In this document: piece by piece, positions 9,351 through 20,538 of the stretch
Position numbering within the stretch: the stretch's first letter is position 1
Layout of the letters: each line of letters starts with the position of its first letter
Source: Desarmillaria ectypa
Lineage: Eukaryota > Basidiomycota > Agaricomycetes > Agaricales > Physalacriaceae
NCBI GenBank assembly: GCA_030407005.1
Contig: JAUDYN010000003.1
Span: 3,348,001 to 3,412,000, forward strand
Direction of reading: 5' to 3'
DNA length: 64,000 nt
Notes under the pieces: model-generated
Databases searched by the model: none
What the model was told of the DNA's origin: nothing
Seen by the model: only the letters and a program-made list of their open reading frames with translations
Translations under genes and position numbers: made by a program

Positions 9351-11510
9351 TCATCTAGAGCCTTGGCTTGATGCTCCCATACTGGCACGCTTCTCCGTGC
9401 ACTCATCCTGCAGAGTTGTCACAGGTCCAGTAAACCAGAACTGCCCACTAACAAGGTAATACATCGATGCCAGTATGATGGTTCCTCCAACGACTACGCT
9501 AGAGTAGTTCATATCTTGAGCAACAGGCCCCGGCGTAGTTGGGAAGAACAACATGAGTATCATGAATATCATGAAAACCGACGCGACAAATGCGACAGGA
9601 CCGCTCTGTATAAATGATCTAGTAAGAACGCGTAGAGCTAAGCGGAAAGGTCGTACCGCTCTACCAAGGTGGAAAGGGCCAGGAGTGAATGATTGTCCGC
9701 CTATGAATCGAGCAACGACGGGAGTACAGTAGCAGATGTATTGACACGCTATGCCCATGGTAAAGATGGCCGCGATCGCTGCCGAACCTGCAAACAACAG
9801 AAGGCCCAACGTGGCAGCAATAAACGCACAAACACAGACGCAGTTCGTAGGCGTGCCTGTGTAAGCATTGATCTTATACAAGACTGACGACAAGGGAAGA
9901 GCGCCATCGCGGGAGAAAGCGAAGGCTTGTCGGGAAGCTGAAATGAGCTACGATCATTGTCAGCAGCCGGATCACTGGAAGTAATCATGAATACGTACGA
10001 GGTCCATTGCCGCCATATACCTAAAGAACGGATGAGGGAGTGATCCTAATTAATTCATTACGAAGTCTTACAAGGTCATGATTATGAATACCCAGAAGGT
10101 AATCGTGCCCCTGGTCCCTAGACTATTGAAGAGAATCTGACGCATGTTAACTACGTCTGGGGAATCGTGATGAAGTTGTACTCACGGTTGCCATCGGCTG
10201 TCTTATGGGACTAGCAATGATGGATACTAAATCTGTGCCCATGTTTAAGACCAAACAGATGTTAACAGCTGTAACTTCGTGGTGAGCAGAATGAATTCAG
10301 GGCAGAAGATGATCTAACCAAATCCAAGAATGCACCCAAGGCCAGTGGCGCTCATGATCGCAAACGGTACGGCAGTACGCGCGTTCTTTGCTTCTTCAGA
10401 TATATGTACGGGAGTATCAAAGCCACCTGGAGGTATTACTAAGACTAACATGTTCATTAAGAAGTAACGACGGTTACCTATTGTCCAAAGAGGCGCCAAG
10501 AAGCTCATGAAGAACGCAAATCCGTCAGAATATCCGGAAACTACGGAAGACATCAGCCCACCGAAGACATGACGGCAGGAAAGGACGGAGAAACCCACGA
10601 TTTTCAAAGTGACCGAATGCATATTTTGCGTTGTTCTTGAATTCTACGGGTGTAGCCGCTGGAATAGCGATAACAATAGCAAAGAACACACTAGAAAGAC
10701 TGCATGAGAAAGAAGTCTTCAGCTAGAAAGAGAAGGGAACTAACGCAATATTGAGCAAGACATAAACGAGCTGTAGTCTAGCTATGACCTTTGTCGCAAG
10801 ACTAGCCAATAGCGCATGAGAAGCTAGCAAGGCGCAAAATACCCCGCTAAAAAAGCGGCCTTAGAAGCGACCTCAAATGAAAATAATGACACCTACTATA
10901 TTTGAGCGGTCGTCGGTGCGTACGTACCATTCGAGCCTAGAGTGGCCGTCGTTAATATTGCTACAGCGCAACTGTAGTCTGCACCAGCTACACCGGCTAT
11001 ATATCCAATCGTGTTCACGTCTAATACAAGTGCTCATCAGAGACAGGTTCATAACGGGAACTAGCTACTTACAACCAATGAGCCAGGACAAGAATTTACG
11101 ATAACGCGGGGACGAGTACTGAAAGGTCCAATAGTACAGACCGCCAGAGGTAGGTGCAGACGATCCAAGTTCTGAAATGGCGAGAGCGATGCAGGTTATG
11201 AAAGCGGATCCGGCTAACCACTGGGGAAGATATGAGCTGGCAGATCTCACTCTGACGCGATATCGAGAGCATTACCCCCCAGACCATGGAGACAGGACCT
11301 CCGTATGGAATCGAATAGACAAGTATAGAGCTATGTGACGAAGGTTGAACTGAGTGCCCCGCTGCACTTGACGAACCATATGACCTACGCAATTGATTGG
11401 ACGATACCCATGATACTGAATGACAACCCGAAGAGCTCGAAGCGAGAGAAGTCTCTCTTGAACTCTTGTCTGTAGCCCAGATCAGCGAGAACAGTTTCGT
11501 CAGACGGCAT
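9351..11510 (-). CDS. APC-family amino-acid/GABA permease-like transporter (copy 1)
   Basis: Plasma-membrane or vacuolar transporter of the amino acid-polyamine-organocation family, fungal GABA/choline permease branch. The start MPSDETVLADLGYRQEFKRD followed by FSRFELFGLSFSIMGIVQS is the usual N-terminus of this branch. Later landmarks are GGPVSMVWG, ELGSSAPTSGGLYYW, GFAFFMSFLAPLWTIG, the loop VHISEEAKNARTAVPFAIMSA, YKINAYTGTPTN and the C-terminal helices with MLFFPTTPGPVAQDMNYSSVVV and FWFTGPV. About 12 helices are spread over many short exons. It lies next to precursor 1, and a second, internally deleted copy at 44075-45395 also lies next to a GNAT gene, suggesting an old linked set. Substrate is unknown; uptake of amino acids is the family role. 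Confidence 0.85.
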
Positions 11511-12838
11511 AGTAAAGCAACGAAGAGTCGGGGAATTCGTTATCGCGAACGTCCGGATTAATACGAAGATTTTGCGAACATCAAACTGCCGCGAGGTGCT
11601 TGCTGGAGAAGTCTTCGCAGCCCTGCTATATATACATACACAGGAACCTTACATATCAAAGAGGGTGATGGCGTGGCGAGCGATGATGTATCAATACTTC
11701 TCCTTTTGTAATGCTACTTCGTCAGCTATCGAAAGATCCTTCAGTCTGTGGAATCTGTGCGGCCACCGTCTGGATAAAGTGGCATCCTCGAGGCACCAGA
11801 GCAGCAGTATAGAATGGCACGCTGAGTACACGAAGCTCTAGAGAAACAAGTATCTTCGGATAGAAAGCGTATATGTTGTCATCGGTGGCGTAATAGGAAC
11901 CAATGAGCTGCGAATCCTTTCGAGATGAGTGCATCCCCAACTGAAGATTCTCCGCTGTATCTCGAATGGGGTCAGACCTCACAACATATCGTGTTTCACA
12001 GTGACCTAGCTGTACTGAACTCGAGTTCCTGACAATAGGCAACCAAGGACCGAGAAAGCGACACAGGTTGCTCGGCGTTACGTAGAAGCGGAGTGAAAAT
12101 AACTGGGCTCGTGTCAATGCTTATCTTCGCGACCATGCACCTTCCTTGTGGTCTAGGGTGAATGGTGGACGGCACAGCGACACGAGCACCGCCAAGGTCG
12201 CTGACAACGTTGAAGAGCGGCTAAAGAGTTCTAGATAACGACAGCCCACAATTAGGTAATTCGAGAACTTTGCTCTATTCTTAGGTTATTGGCAACAAGC
12301 AAAGGCAGGCAGTCGCGTGCGACGGATCTACAGGAGGACCTGTCATGACTGGAGAACAGCTATTATATTATCCCCGTTGTTAAGGGCTGCCTAATTCAAC
12401 GTCAGACTTCCAAAAAAAATGCGGACAGGGACAAAAAATTCTCAGCTTGAGGTACCTTGTCCCGGAGACTATAAGTAGTTTCCTGTGGGTTTTTCAAGGC
12501 CACCCTATTTCATTGCATTATTCGGAGCAACCCGGGGTAAATGATCTGACTGAATGAATCCACTTCGGCCATGTCGACCAAATGTTTGTGACCCGTGTAA
12601 ATGCGAGATTCCGAGATGAACGAATGTTCCTAGAATATACATTCGCAGGGTTGGACGTCGGATGCCCGAACTGGAGTATTTGTCAAGACTTGTTTGACGC
12701 CTCCTCCTGAAGCGTGCCACGGAGCCGAGTGATTAGACCGCAAATTTAGGACTTCTCCCGAATCAAGATATAAGCAGGCCTAGGCGGGAAAATCGCATAT
12801 ATAGCGGAGAGGACTGTTTTAACGTCTACTTTGGTTCC
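11511..12838. other. Intergenic, about 1.3 kb, divergent promoters
   Basis: Between the leftward permease and the rightward GNAT gene. A 131-codon ORF on the minus strand (11722-12117) has no recognisable motif, so I do not call it a gene. No repeat or RNA gene seen. Confidence 0.45.
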
Positions 12839-13811
12839 ATGTCGCCAAGCTTTGCGGTCAGAAGATTTACTGGGGTGCCAGGTACGGTACCAGTTCAGCT
12901 ATCCAATTTGAGCGTCACTGACAGTCAATAATGCGTAGGCTCGGCGAAGTTCAACGAGGTCGTGGAATGCTTTAAGCAAGCATACTCGGATGGTATTAAC
13001 GTCATGCGAAACTACTTGGTGTCGTACTGATGCCATTCACGATAGATCATTTCGCTCGTAGCGTGACCGGAGGGAAGGCCGAAATATATCATCGCCTCAA
13101 CTACTCTGTCCTTCTTTCGGGCATCCTGTCTGGCGAGGTGTACATCATTGAAGAGGTTTCAAATGGCAACAAAGTCGTAGCCGCCGCCGTCTGGTTCCCT
13201 CCAAATCGCGAGCTGTTTGAAGAGTTCGGCAACCTTTTTTTTCAAATATTACCGCTTTGCTCACCGATGTCGTAGGAGCGAGCAAGGCATCGCAGTCGAG
13301 CCGTTCATGGCCAGTCTATTCCCCGAACTTGGTCAGTGGTGGGGGACAAGAGTAAGTTATACGAGTTACGTCGGTTTCGTACAGTTGTGACTCCCTCCGG
13401 TTTAGTTCCTTCCAGAATACAACAATTTCGCCAGCACCAAATTTGGAGAGGGAGTCAGGAAAGCGGCCTGGCATCTGCAGTGGATAGGAACCCTCAAATC
13501 GTATCGTCGCAGAGGTTTGGGAACGATGTTGATTGATGTGATCCGCGACAAGGTACTGGCCACACACGTATTCCGTAGCAAAGTCTGACATGTTCACAGA
13601 AGAAGGACAGGAAGATGTGTCTCGAGGTCGAAAAGCCAGAAAATGTGCGTCTCCCCAAAAGCATTAGTACGCCTGATCATAACTTTGTGTACAGCTTAAA
13701 TTCTATCGTAAGTGCGGTTTCAAGGCGATAGACGAGAAAGCACAGCACTTTGAGTGTTACAACGTTCATAACGAGCCTGGTTTTGTTATGTGGGCAATGT
13801 TCTCTGATTGA
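12839..13811 (+). CDS. GNAT-family N-acetyltransferase (copy 1)
   Basis: Predicted acetyl-CoA-dependent N-acetyltransferase of the fungal GNAT type. It begins MSPSFAVRRFTGVPG, with an intron, then SAKFNEVVECFKQAYSD. The middle has GGKAEIYHRLNYSVLLSGILSGEVYIIEE and AAAVWFPPNRELFEE. The acetyl-CoA loop is HLQWIGTLKSYRRRGLGTMLID (RRRGLG fits the Q/RxxGxG/A motif). The end is LKFYRKCGFKAI...GFVMWAMFSD. It aligns along its length with the copy at 47472-48444. One oddity: after NRELFEE (about 13225-13245) the frame shifts at a run of eight T residues and no normal intron fits, whereas the copy has a clean intron there. This may be a frameshift or a diverged splice site. Possible roles are peptide modification or self-resistance, inferred only from position. 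Confidence 0.78.
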
Positions 13812-14410
13812 AGAACAGGCCGTCGTTATCTGGTACCTATAATAGTCGTGTAATCTTAAGTGTATGTCATGTGTAATGTTCGAAGCTAGTCTTTGGTATA
13901 AAATCAGCGGGCCAGCAATTGCGAGAGCATTGGCGAATTACCGCTATTATTCTGCCAGCCGAACGTCGATGTGCAGAGAATACTTGGAGACGGATGGTCA
14001 TAAAAACAAAGCAATTAAGCATGTTAGCGTGTCTTCTCGAACGTCATCTGTAATGTAGGAATAGAAAAAACTTTGACCGCCTCCAGAACGCGTCGTGGGG
14101 CCCACGGCTGTCGGCGCCGCCTAGACGCCTACGGCTCTTTACTCAAAAAAAAAAAGATTTACGTGTATACTAATAACGTTATTCATATGCAGAGCCATTT
14201 CGGCCTGGTGAGAGCGTAAGGGAAGGGAAGAGAGCAGTCGTCAAGATATCCGTAGATGATGGTAGTCGCTGTCCAAGAAAACTTGAGCTTCAGTTCTCAC
14301 GGTACCAAGATAGGGGCGTATCCTTGTTAATAAGCGTTTATTGCAGTCCATTGCAAGTACGTACTCTGTCACCTCTTCATGCTTCCTCAAACAAAGAGTC
14401 TTGCTAGATC
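13812..14410. other. Intergenic, about 600 bp
   Basis: Region between convergent genes. It contains a GC-rich patch (about 14090-14135) and an A-run near 14146-14156. No gene seen. Confidence 0.45.
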
Positions 14411-15432
14411 TTATATACCCCGATCCGTCTTCCTGATGCTCGACGCTTGAGATATAAAAGCGGCTGGATAGAGAGAAAAGGTCTCAGTATGTCGTACAAA
14501 ACAGGTAGAAATATAACACGGACCCGTGATAGGTTCATCTTCGTCTTGCTTAAAATGGAGGTAGCACCCAGGTTCCGTGCAAACGAATTCGAATGTAAGC
14601 AGGGACCTCGACAGGCATTCAAAGGTATCGGATATCTGCACCCGTTGGTTCATTGTCGCCCCCCAAACGCCCGCCAGAGCCTTCCGACGGGGCCGATTCG
14701 AATAAGAAAGTGTCTCGGCATTTAGTTGGACATTGTTGCCGTCAAGGAACCAGACCTCTAATTTCGCAGCCTCATTGGAAACGACCGGAACCGACTTTGC
14801 AGAGCGCTCTAGGTCTGCGGCGCTTGGAAGGACGCCCATTAAAGTGCAACGTTCCATACCGAAGTCCATGATACGAAACTGAAGTATCATCGATACCTAT
14901 GCGTATACGGTTAGTCGCGTGGAATAGAGGCCGACAGATTTAAATCACTTCAGAAGACACCGTAAAATTAGTCTCTCTTGGATAAACCGTACCGTACGGC
15001 GTTTTCAGACTCGGGACATCAAAGTAGACCTTGTCTACTTCCTCCGAATTGACCTGGGCCGCAAGAATTGGAAAGTTCATGATGGGTTGTGGCCCTGGGG
15101 ATAACGGGTTGAGGGTCGCCCGTTCTAAGCCAATGTAAGGGTTAGGCCTTGGTAGATCATGTGGTAGACGTGGTGTAGACCCTCGGGTGTTATAGATCCA
15201 CAAAATGGCGATGTTGCATATCCCCGACAATACTGCAACAACTGAAGCTACAATGACGAATTTACACGCCAGAACTTCTACACTCTTGGGCCCTAAGCGT
15301 GAGGCTTGAGCACGATATCAACGAGGTAGGACCTTTTTCACCTAACTGATCCGAATATTTCTCCTGGTCGTCGGAGTCCGCGGAAGGATCATGAGAGGAC
15401 AAAGCAGTATATCCTTCGGGGCCCTCTGACAT
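14411..15432 (-). CDS. Type II membrane protein of an agaric family of unknown function
   Basis: Start at 15432 (MSEGPEGYTALSSHDPSADS), intron, then ASRLGPKSVEVLACKFVIVASVVAVLSGICNIAILWIY, one clear membrane helix. The lumenal part runs through NPYIGLERATLNPLSPGPQP, NFPILAAQVNSEE and a last exon (14411 to about 14890) with QFRIMDFGMERCTLMGVLP, KLEVWFLDG, FECLSRSLLTFEFVC and GCYLHFKQ. The FRIMDFGMERC block and the N-TM-lumen plan recall a widespread basidiomycete family sometimes annotated as But2-like; I cannot confirm that name here. Expected site is the secretory membrane with the large domain outside the cytosol. It stands between RiPP locus 1 and the P450, so it could be a tailoring factor or a bystander. 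Confidence 0.7.
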
Positions 15433-17326
15433 TCTTACAATAGCGACAAGGGAGATAGAGACGGAAAATCGTTCGGGAGGCGACGATAAAGCAGAAAGCT
15501 ATGAAGTGGGGATTAATTCATAATACCAGTAATACTAGTCTTCCGCCTATCTTGCCACCGGACGGAGTGTGATTGATTGAGATCACGAGCGCGACTGAAC
15601 CGATCCCCTCAATCAAATGCCATCGGCATGTCATGGCTCCAAGGGGATCGAACCCTTCGAGGAGGACTTGTGAGAAGGGTAGATATTCCAATGAACTTGC
15701 GGGCCGCAGAGTGGCGTGAAATGATACCTAGCGAATTGAGGTATTTCAAATGAACCTTGAAAGGTATAGAACGTTAAATACTCAGGCTGATTTATAAGAT
15801 GATCGCACTGTGCATCATTATTTGAGCCACATGTAGATTTACTCTCGTCTTGAGGCGTTGGAATTAGTTCGGCATCTTAAACAACACCGTTATCGATATC
15901 ATACCCAGAGGAAGGAGAGAAACCAATGATAGGTGGTTCCGACAGAATTATGGCGTTGCATGATGTTGAATGACTGTGACATCTATCAGTACTTACGCGA
16001 CTGTTCATAAAATGGAAAGTTTACAAAAAGACCCCTCGGCATCGGCTCCAAGCTGGTACATAGTTTTCGAGAATTCGCCTCGTGTTTGGTGTCTCACGGC
16101 CCGTGCTTTTCCAAGGGCGGCGGCGGCGACATCTAAAGTTCGAAAGATGTCAAGATTGAACCCGGTTCTAGCTATCTTCCTTGTTCTTCCCTAGGGGATT
16201 GGTCGAAAAAACCCAGTTTTGCCACTTGGACAAGCCACCTTTGTGTACACATGGATTTAATTAGTAGATAGTCAGGGCAGGTACAGGCAAATCCCTACCT
16301 CGATGAGGGCCCTGATGGCGCCGCAAGAAGCGGACTCTCATTCAATGATCATGCGCTTTCCCATTGACTTTCAGAGAGCCACATCTACAACAAGTTAGCT
16401 CCAAATTGTTCGCCTGCGAATGTCGTCTTGGGTTACGATTGACGCCCAGTGACCGATATAGCCGATGTACACACTACAAAGAGAGGTCTTTTTTTATGAT
16501 ACGAGAGTGCTACGACAGATTCAGCGACCTTGTTCGCATGTCTATTGGGATGCACAGATTCCAGGCCAGACATTCAGAATGTAATGTCCATCAAATTCTA
16601 TTAAAACGATGCAGCGTGAGAGTTGGAAGTCGACGGAGCAGAGGAGAAAGAATTTCCGGCTGTTGAACAAGTTATAACGTTCTTCGACGCGGTGCGGACT
16701 TTGTTGCGCCGGGACCTTCGTAACGATAGACTCGACGTATGACTGGTACCATTGACGAGTGACAGGGGAGAGTTGAGCCAAGCAATTAGCAGAACAGTTG
16801 AATTTTCAAAGAAGCTCAGCGGCGTCGATAGTCGGTCCATACTTTGATTGGGTTGATTGTGTTGGACGAAACTGTGACGCATCACTGACATCAACATAGA
16901 GCACCGCAATACACGTGGCCACAGAGCGCCTATTGCCGAGCATCTTCACAAAATTCTTCAGCTTCAACTTGGAGCTTCCTGTTTTAAGCTTCAAAATCCA
17001 ACTTGGGCTGATTTCTAATTACACAACGAAATAATAGCCGTCATCCTTCTCAGTGCTTCCGACATCACCGGTAATGTGTGCGGCTTCTTGAGAACCCAAC
17101 ATTTCGTTACTATGGAGCCCTTCGTGGGCCCTTTGGCCACACTTTGGCTACTTCTACGTGAAGATGAAAATGCGGCAATCCTTCGTACTCAAGGCGCTGT
17201 GGAGTTTCGACGGCCCCGGATATATCTGCATCTTGACGTGAAATGTTCATTTCAGGGATCAGAGATTAGGCTTTTCTAGAGACAAAATATAACTGATAAC
17301 TCGAAGAATACTCTTACAGCAACCTT
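15433..17326. other. Intergenic, about 1.9 kb with a possible RING relic
   Basis: No intact gene seen. ORFs of 60-100 codons overlap on both strands at 16360-17280 without motifs, apart from the RING-like traces listed separately. A tRNA-like B-box at 15640-15660 was examined and rejected. Confidence 0.45.
16690..16990 (-). pseudogene. Possible decayed RING-finger gene fragment
   Basis: In one minus-strand frame the peptide CGHVYCGALC appears near 16925-16900, and further on, after several stops, VIRRVYRYEGPG near 16755-16715. Both pieces and their order match a common agaric RING-finger family (CGHxYC zinc ligands, then a PxIRRVY segment). Stops interrupt the frame, so this would be a relic. 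The match is short and could be chance. Confidence 0.28.
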
Positions 17327-19210
17327 ATGATGCAGTTCCCGCCAACTGCTGCTCAGGCAATCCTGGTGCTTGGTATTTCCTCTATCTTGTCAGCGTTGTG
17401 GACTGCGTGGCGGAGGCTCTACCGTCATCCTTTATCCAAGGTTCCTGGGCCGAAGCTAGCAGCGCTGACCTGGTGGTATATAACATACTTCGACGTATGC
17501 AAAGACGGCGGGCTTCTCGAACAACTTGAAATACTCCACCGGATCTACGGTAAAAATAATTCTGCCATATTCACTGAACAGTCCTAATATCGCGACCTTT
17601 GGCGTAGGTCCCGTTGTTAGAATCGGTCCAGAAGAAGTAAGTCATGTTCTACTGCAATTTTGGAAATCGAAATGCTAATGATTCGTAGCTCCACTTCAGT
17701 CGTATTTCTGACTACAACGAAATTTACGTTCAAAACATTAGATTTCCAAAGGATCCTAGGTTTTATAATGCCTTACACGAGGATGAGTCTTCCTTTGGAT
17801 TTTGTGATCTCAAAGAAGCAAAGATTCGAAAGGACGTCCTCAGTCCAATGTTCTCTCGCAAATCAATTCTCAAGTTGGAGAGCGTTATACAGGAGACGGT
17901 AAGCGATCTGCGGCATAAAAATACTCCATCTTATGCCTACGTTCAGGTCGATACTCTTATCCAACGGATTTTTTCCTACAACAATCAGCCAGTCGATATG
18001 CAAAGAGCGATACGATCGGCGTCCTTAGAGATTATTGTTTCATACTGCTTTGCTCGACATTACGACACTCTCAATGTCTCCGACTTCAAGCATCCCATCC
18101 TACTTGGCTTTGAGAAGTCCTTTCCTTTCTGTCTCACCTTAAAACATTTTCCGTACCTTTTCGATATTCTCACCTTCGTCGACCGATTAGTCTCCTGGTT
18201 TAATCCCCCCGTAGCAGGGGACGTCTTCGCTGCGATGAATCGCCAGATCGACGAGCTTCTTGCAAATCCCCTTCTCATGGAGAACGATGAGCATGAGACG
18301 ATTTATAACCATCTAATGATGCCGCACCCGGTTAAAGGACAGTATACTACGCCCTCGCGCAAGTCTCTCATCGAAGAGGCTATTAATCTTCTTGCTGCCG
18401 GAAGCTTTACCGTAGGGAATGCAGCTATGGTTGGGACATTCTATGTCCTTAATGATCTTGTGGTATACCGTACATTGGTTCAGGAGCTGAGGGACGCCTG
18501 GCCTAACAAAGACGAACGTGTCTCTCTAGCGCAGCTGGAGAAGCTACCTTACCTGGTCCGTCCGGGTCTGCCTTGAATAGGTCTAGTCTTTACTCACTTT
18601 GTCACCTTTAGACCGCCGTGATCAAGGAATCCCTGCGTCTGTCCCACGGAGTTGTACTCCCCTTGCCAAGAATTGTTGGACCAGTGGATACGGAGATCGG
18701 GGGTATCCATGTCCCAGCCGGGGTTCGTCCGCTGAATCTTCTAAATTTATACCTGACCCTAATCTATGATAACTGAAGACTGTCGTGTCGATGGGTGTCA
18801 CCTTCGTTCATTACAACCCTGACATTTTCCCCGAGCCTTTCAAGTTCCAGCCGCAGCGATGGATCGGTCCTGATGTACGCGGACTGGACAATTTTTTGCT
18901 GTCGTTCGGTAAAGGACCGAGAAGCTGTCTCGGTGTCAAGTACGTCTACCCTTCGTACTCTTGTGCACTCTAGCGTAATCGCGATCATCGTTTAGCCTCG
19001 CCTGGTGCGAATTGTATATAATGTTAGGCAATATTTTTAGGCATATCGACATGCAATTGGATGATATGAAGTGGGTTCCATCATCTTTTTCCATATCATT
19101 TTGATTCTATTTTTCTCGGTAGAGCAGAAGACCTTGCGTTCAGGTGCCACCTGACGCCAACATACCGAGGCAAGCGCCTGAGTGTGCGAGCAAAGCCCAC
19201 TGCAACATGA
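17327..19210 (+). CDS. Cytochrome P450 monooxygenase
   Basis: Membrane-anchored haem monooxygenase. Start at 17327 (MMQFPPTAAQAILVLGISS) provides the N-terminal anchor, followed by the hinge VPGPKLAALTWWYITYFDV, YGPVVRIGPEE, LHFSRISDYNEIY and KDPRFYNALHEDESSFGF. The I-helix region is LLAAGSFTVGNAAMVGTF (AGxxT kept), the K-helix ExxR motif is KESLR (about 18623-18640), and the haem loop is FGKGPRSCLG (about 18904-18933) with its Cys ligand. The C-terminus runs through LAWCELYIMLGNIFRHIDMQLDD and ends LSVRAKPTAT at 19210. Seven or so short introns; a false early end at 18576 is an intron. Typical length is about 500 residues and this fits. It lies between the two RiPP loci, so peptide tailoring is possible. 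The fold and haem motif are firm; the substrate is not known. Confidence 0.85.
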
Positions 19211-19505
19211 CATCTGTCGCAACAGTACGACGCGCATGTAGCCCTTGTTTTACAAGTTCATGCTCGAATTTGAGAGGCGTATGCGTAGCCGCCCTGAATC
19301 ACGATGATCCGCTGTCACTTTGTATACCAGACCTTCGTTGCGTTTGCATCAATTCTTTAGGCATATATTATTTTCTGGAAGGTGGTTCTGAAGACAGAAA
19401 TATATTCTTGTACATGTAAGATCTTCAAGACTGAAATCCTTCCCGGACATCCCATCGAATATCGGCCACAACGGCCATCGCGCTACCTTCCAACTCTCCG
19501 CCTCC

Positions 19506-20182
19506 TCACGGAGCACCTTGGATATCCTGCATCTTTCCACGTATAGTATCGTTATAATTTTGTTCCATGGCATTGTATACTTTTGACCAATCTTTACAGA
19601 CGTGTGTAGCGCCCATTCGTTTGATCTCGTAGTTCCGAGTGAGCACATCCGCCGGCTCAAGCGTCAGGTCGGGATTACAGAGGATCATCTGCCGGAGGTA
19701 TGTGAGACAGTGCTGCATATGCCCTTGAACGCCCTCATCGTGATCTCCGTCCAGGGCCATCCGCATCACCCGCAAGCAATGGAGCTGATGCCACATTGAT
19801 AGCGCAAAGCGTCTTTGCTCTTGGCCCAAGCGCAGGTATCCAAACCCGTACGTTGCAGTGGTCGCCCACTCTTCACCGTCCTCAGGTCCTGAAATCCCAT
19901 AATGTGAGCTTTCCTCCATCGTCATAAGCACATCGGGAAGGTCGAGCGGCCAGTGCTCCGGAAAGTCATTGTCTCTGAAGGCTTTCGAGACGTACGAATT
20001 AAGGAAATCAGTCGGTGCCAAAACAGTGGTTACTCACAATACATTTCCTCGCCCGGCCCGTTTAGTTCTCTGTGTGTGATAGTAGAGATGGTGTTCACAA
20101 ATGTTGCGACCGACAGTGCGAGTATGAAGATACCCGACGCCAACATGGCTATGGTCCTCCGTCGAATGTGCCTCTGTAGCAT
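19506..20182 (-). CDS. UstYa/DUF3328-family oxidase, type A (RiPP locus 2)
   Basis: Paralog of 6078-6759. Exon 1 20038-20182 and exon 2 19506-19981 give 206 residues. It starts MLQRHIRRRTIAM with the membrane helix LASGIFILALSVATFVNT, then SFRDNDFPEHWPLDLPDVLM, HYGISGPEDGEEWATTATYGFGYLRLG and both HxxHC motifs (WHQLHCLRVMRM and HMQHCLTYLRQMILC), NPDLTLEPADV and THVCKDWSKVY. The intron sits at nearly the same place as in copy 1. It should be a type II membrane protein of the secretory pathway acting on precursor 2. It is divergent from the type B gene at 20539. Confidence 0.88.
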
Positions 20183-20538
20183 CTGGTAGACAATCTAGAA
20201 AGGCTTAGTGGGACGACCTTTGCTGCAAGAATATCGTGCTGAGTTCCATCCATAGAACTAATTATAGAGCGGATGATTCCTTGTGACACCAATATTTTTG
20301 TTCCTGCTGGTCAGCCCGGCCTCATCGCAAGGCCGTCGCAGTGATGCTCGTCTTGAAACCCCGTGCATCGAGAAAGCGGTGTTAGCATCGAAGTTTCTAG
20401 TTCCGCATTTGCTCTAGCATGTTTTTGCTAGCTCCAAGAATTTGTGGATTTCATGGTCGCTTTACCGCGGATATGCAAAGTTCGGATCTCAGTTAAGTTG
20501 GACTGAATTTCCTGAAACCCTCCCTTCAGCGTCTTCAC
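20183..20538. promoter_or_regulatory. Shared divergent upstream region of UstYa A2/B2
   Basis: A 356-bp gap between the two start codons mirrors 6760-7189. It should hold both promoters. No shared box recognised by eye. Confidence 0.45.

Noticed and set aside
11722..12117. 131-codon minus-strand ORF
   Set aside because: No motif, no paralog in the window and no splice context; length is not surprising for chance.
15630..15720. tRNA-like B-box and T-stem on the minus strand (GGTTCGATCCC with pairing arms and a CTC-like anticodon loop)
   Set aside because: Neither the anticodon stem nor the acceptor stem pairs, so no tRNA can be folded.
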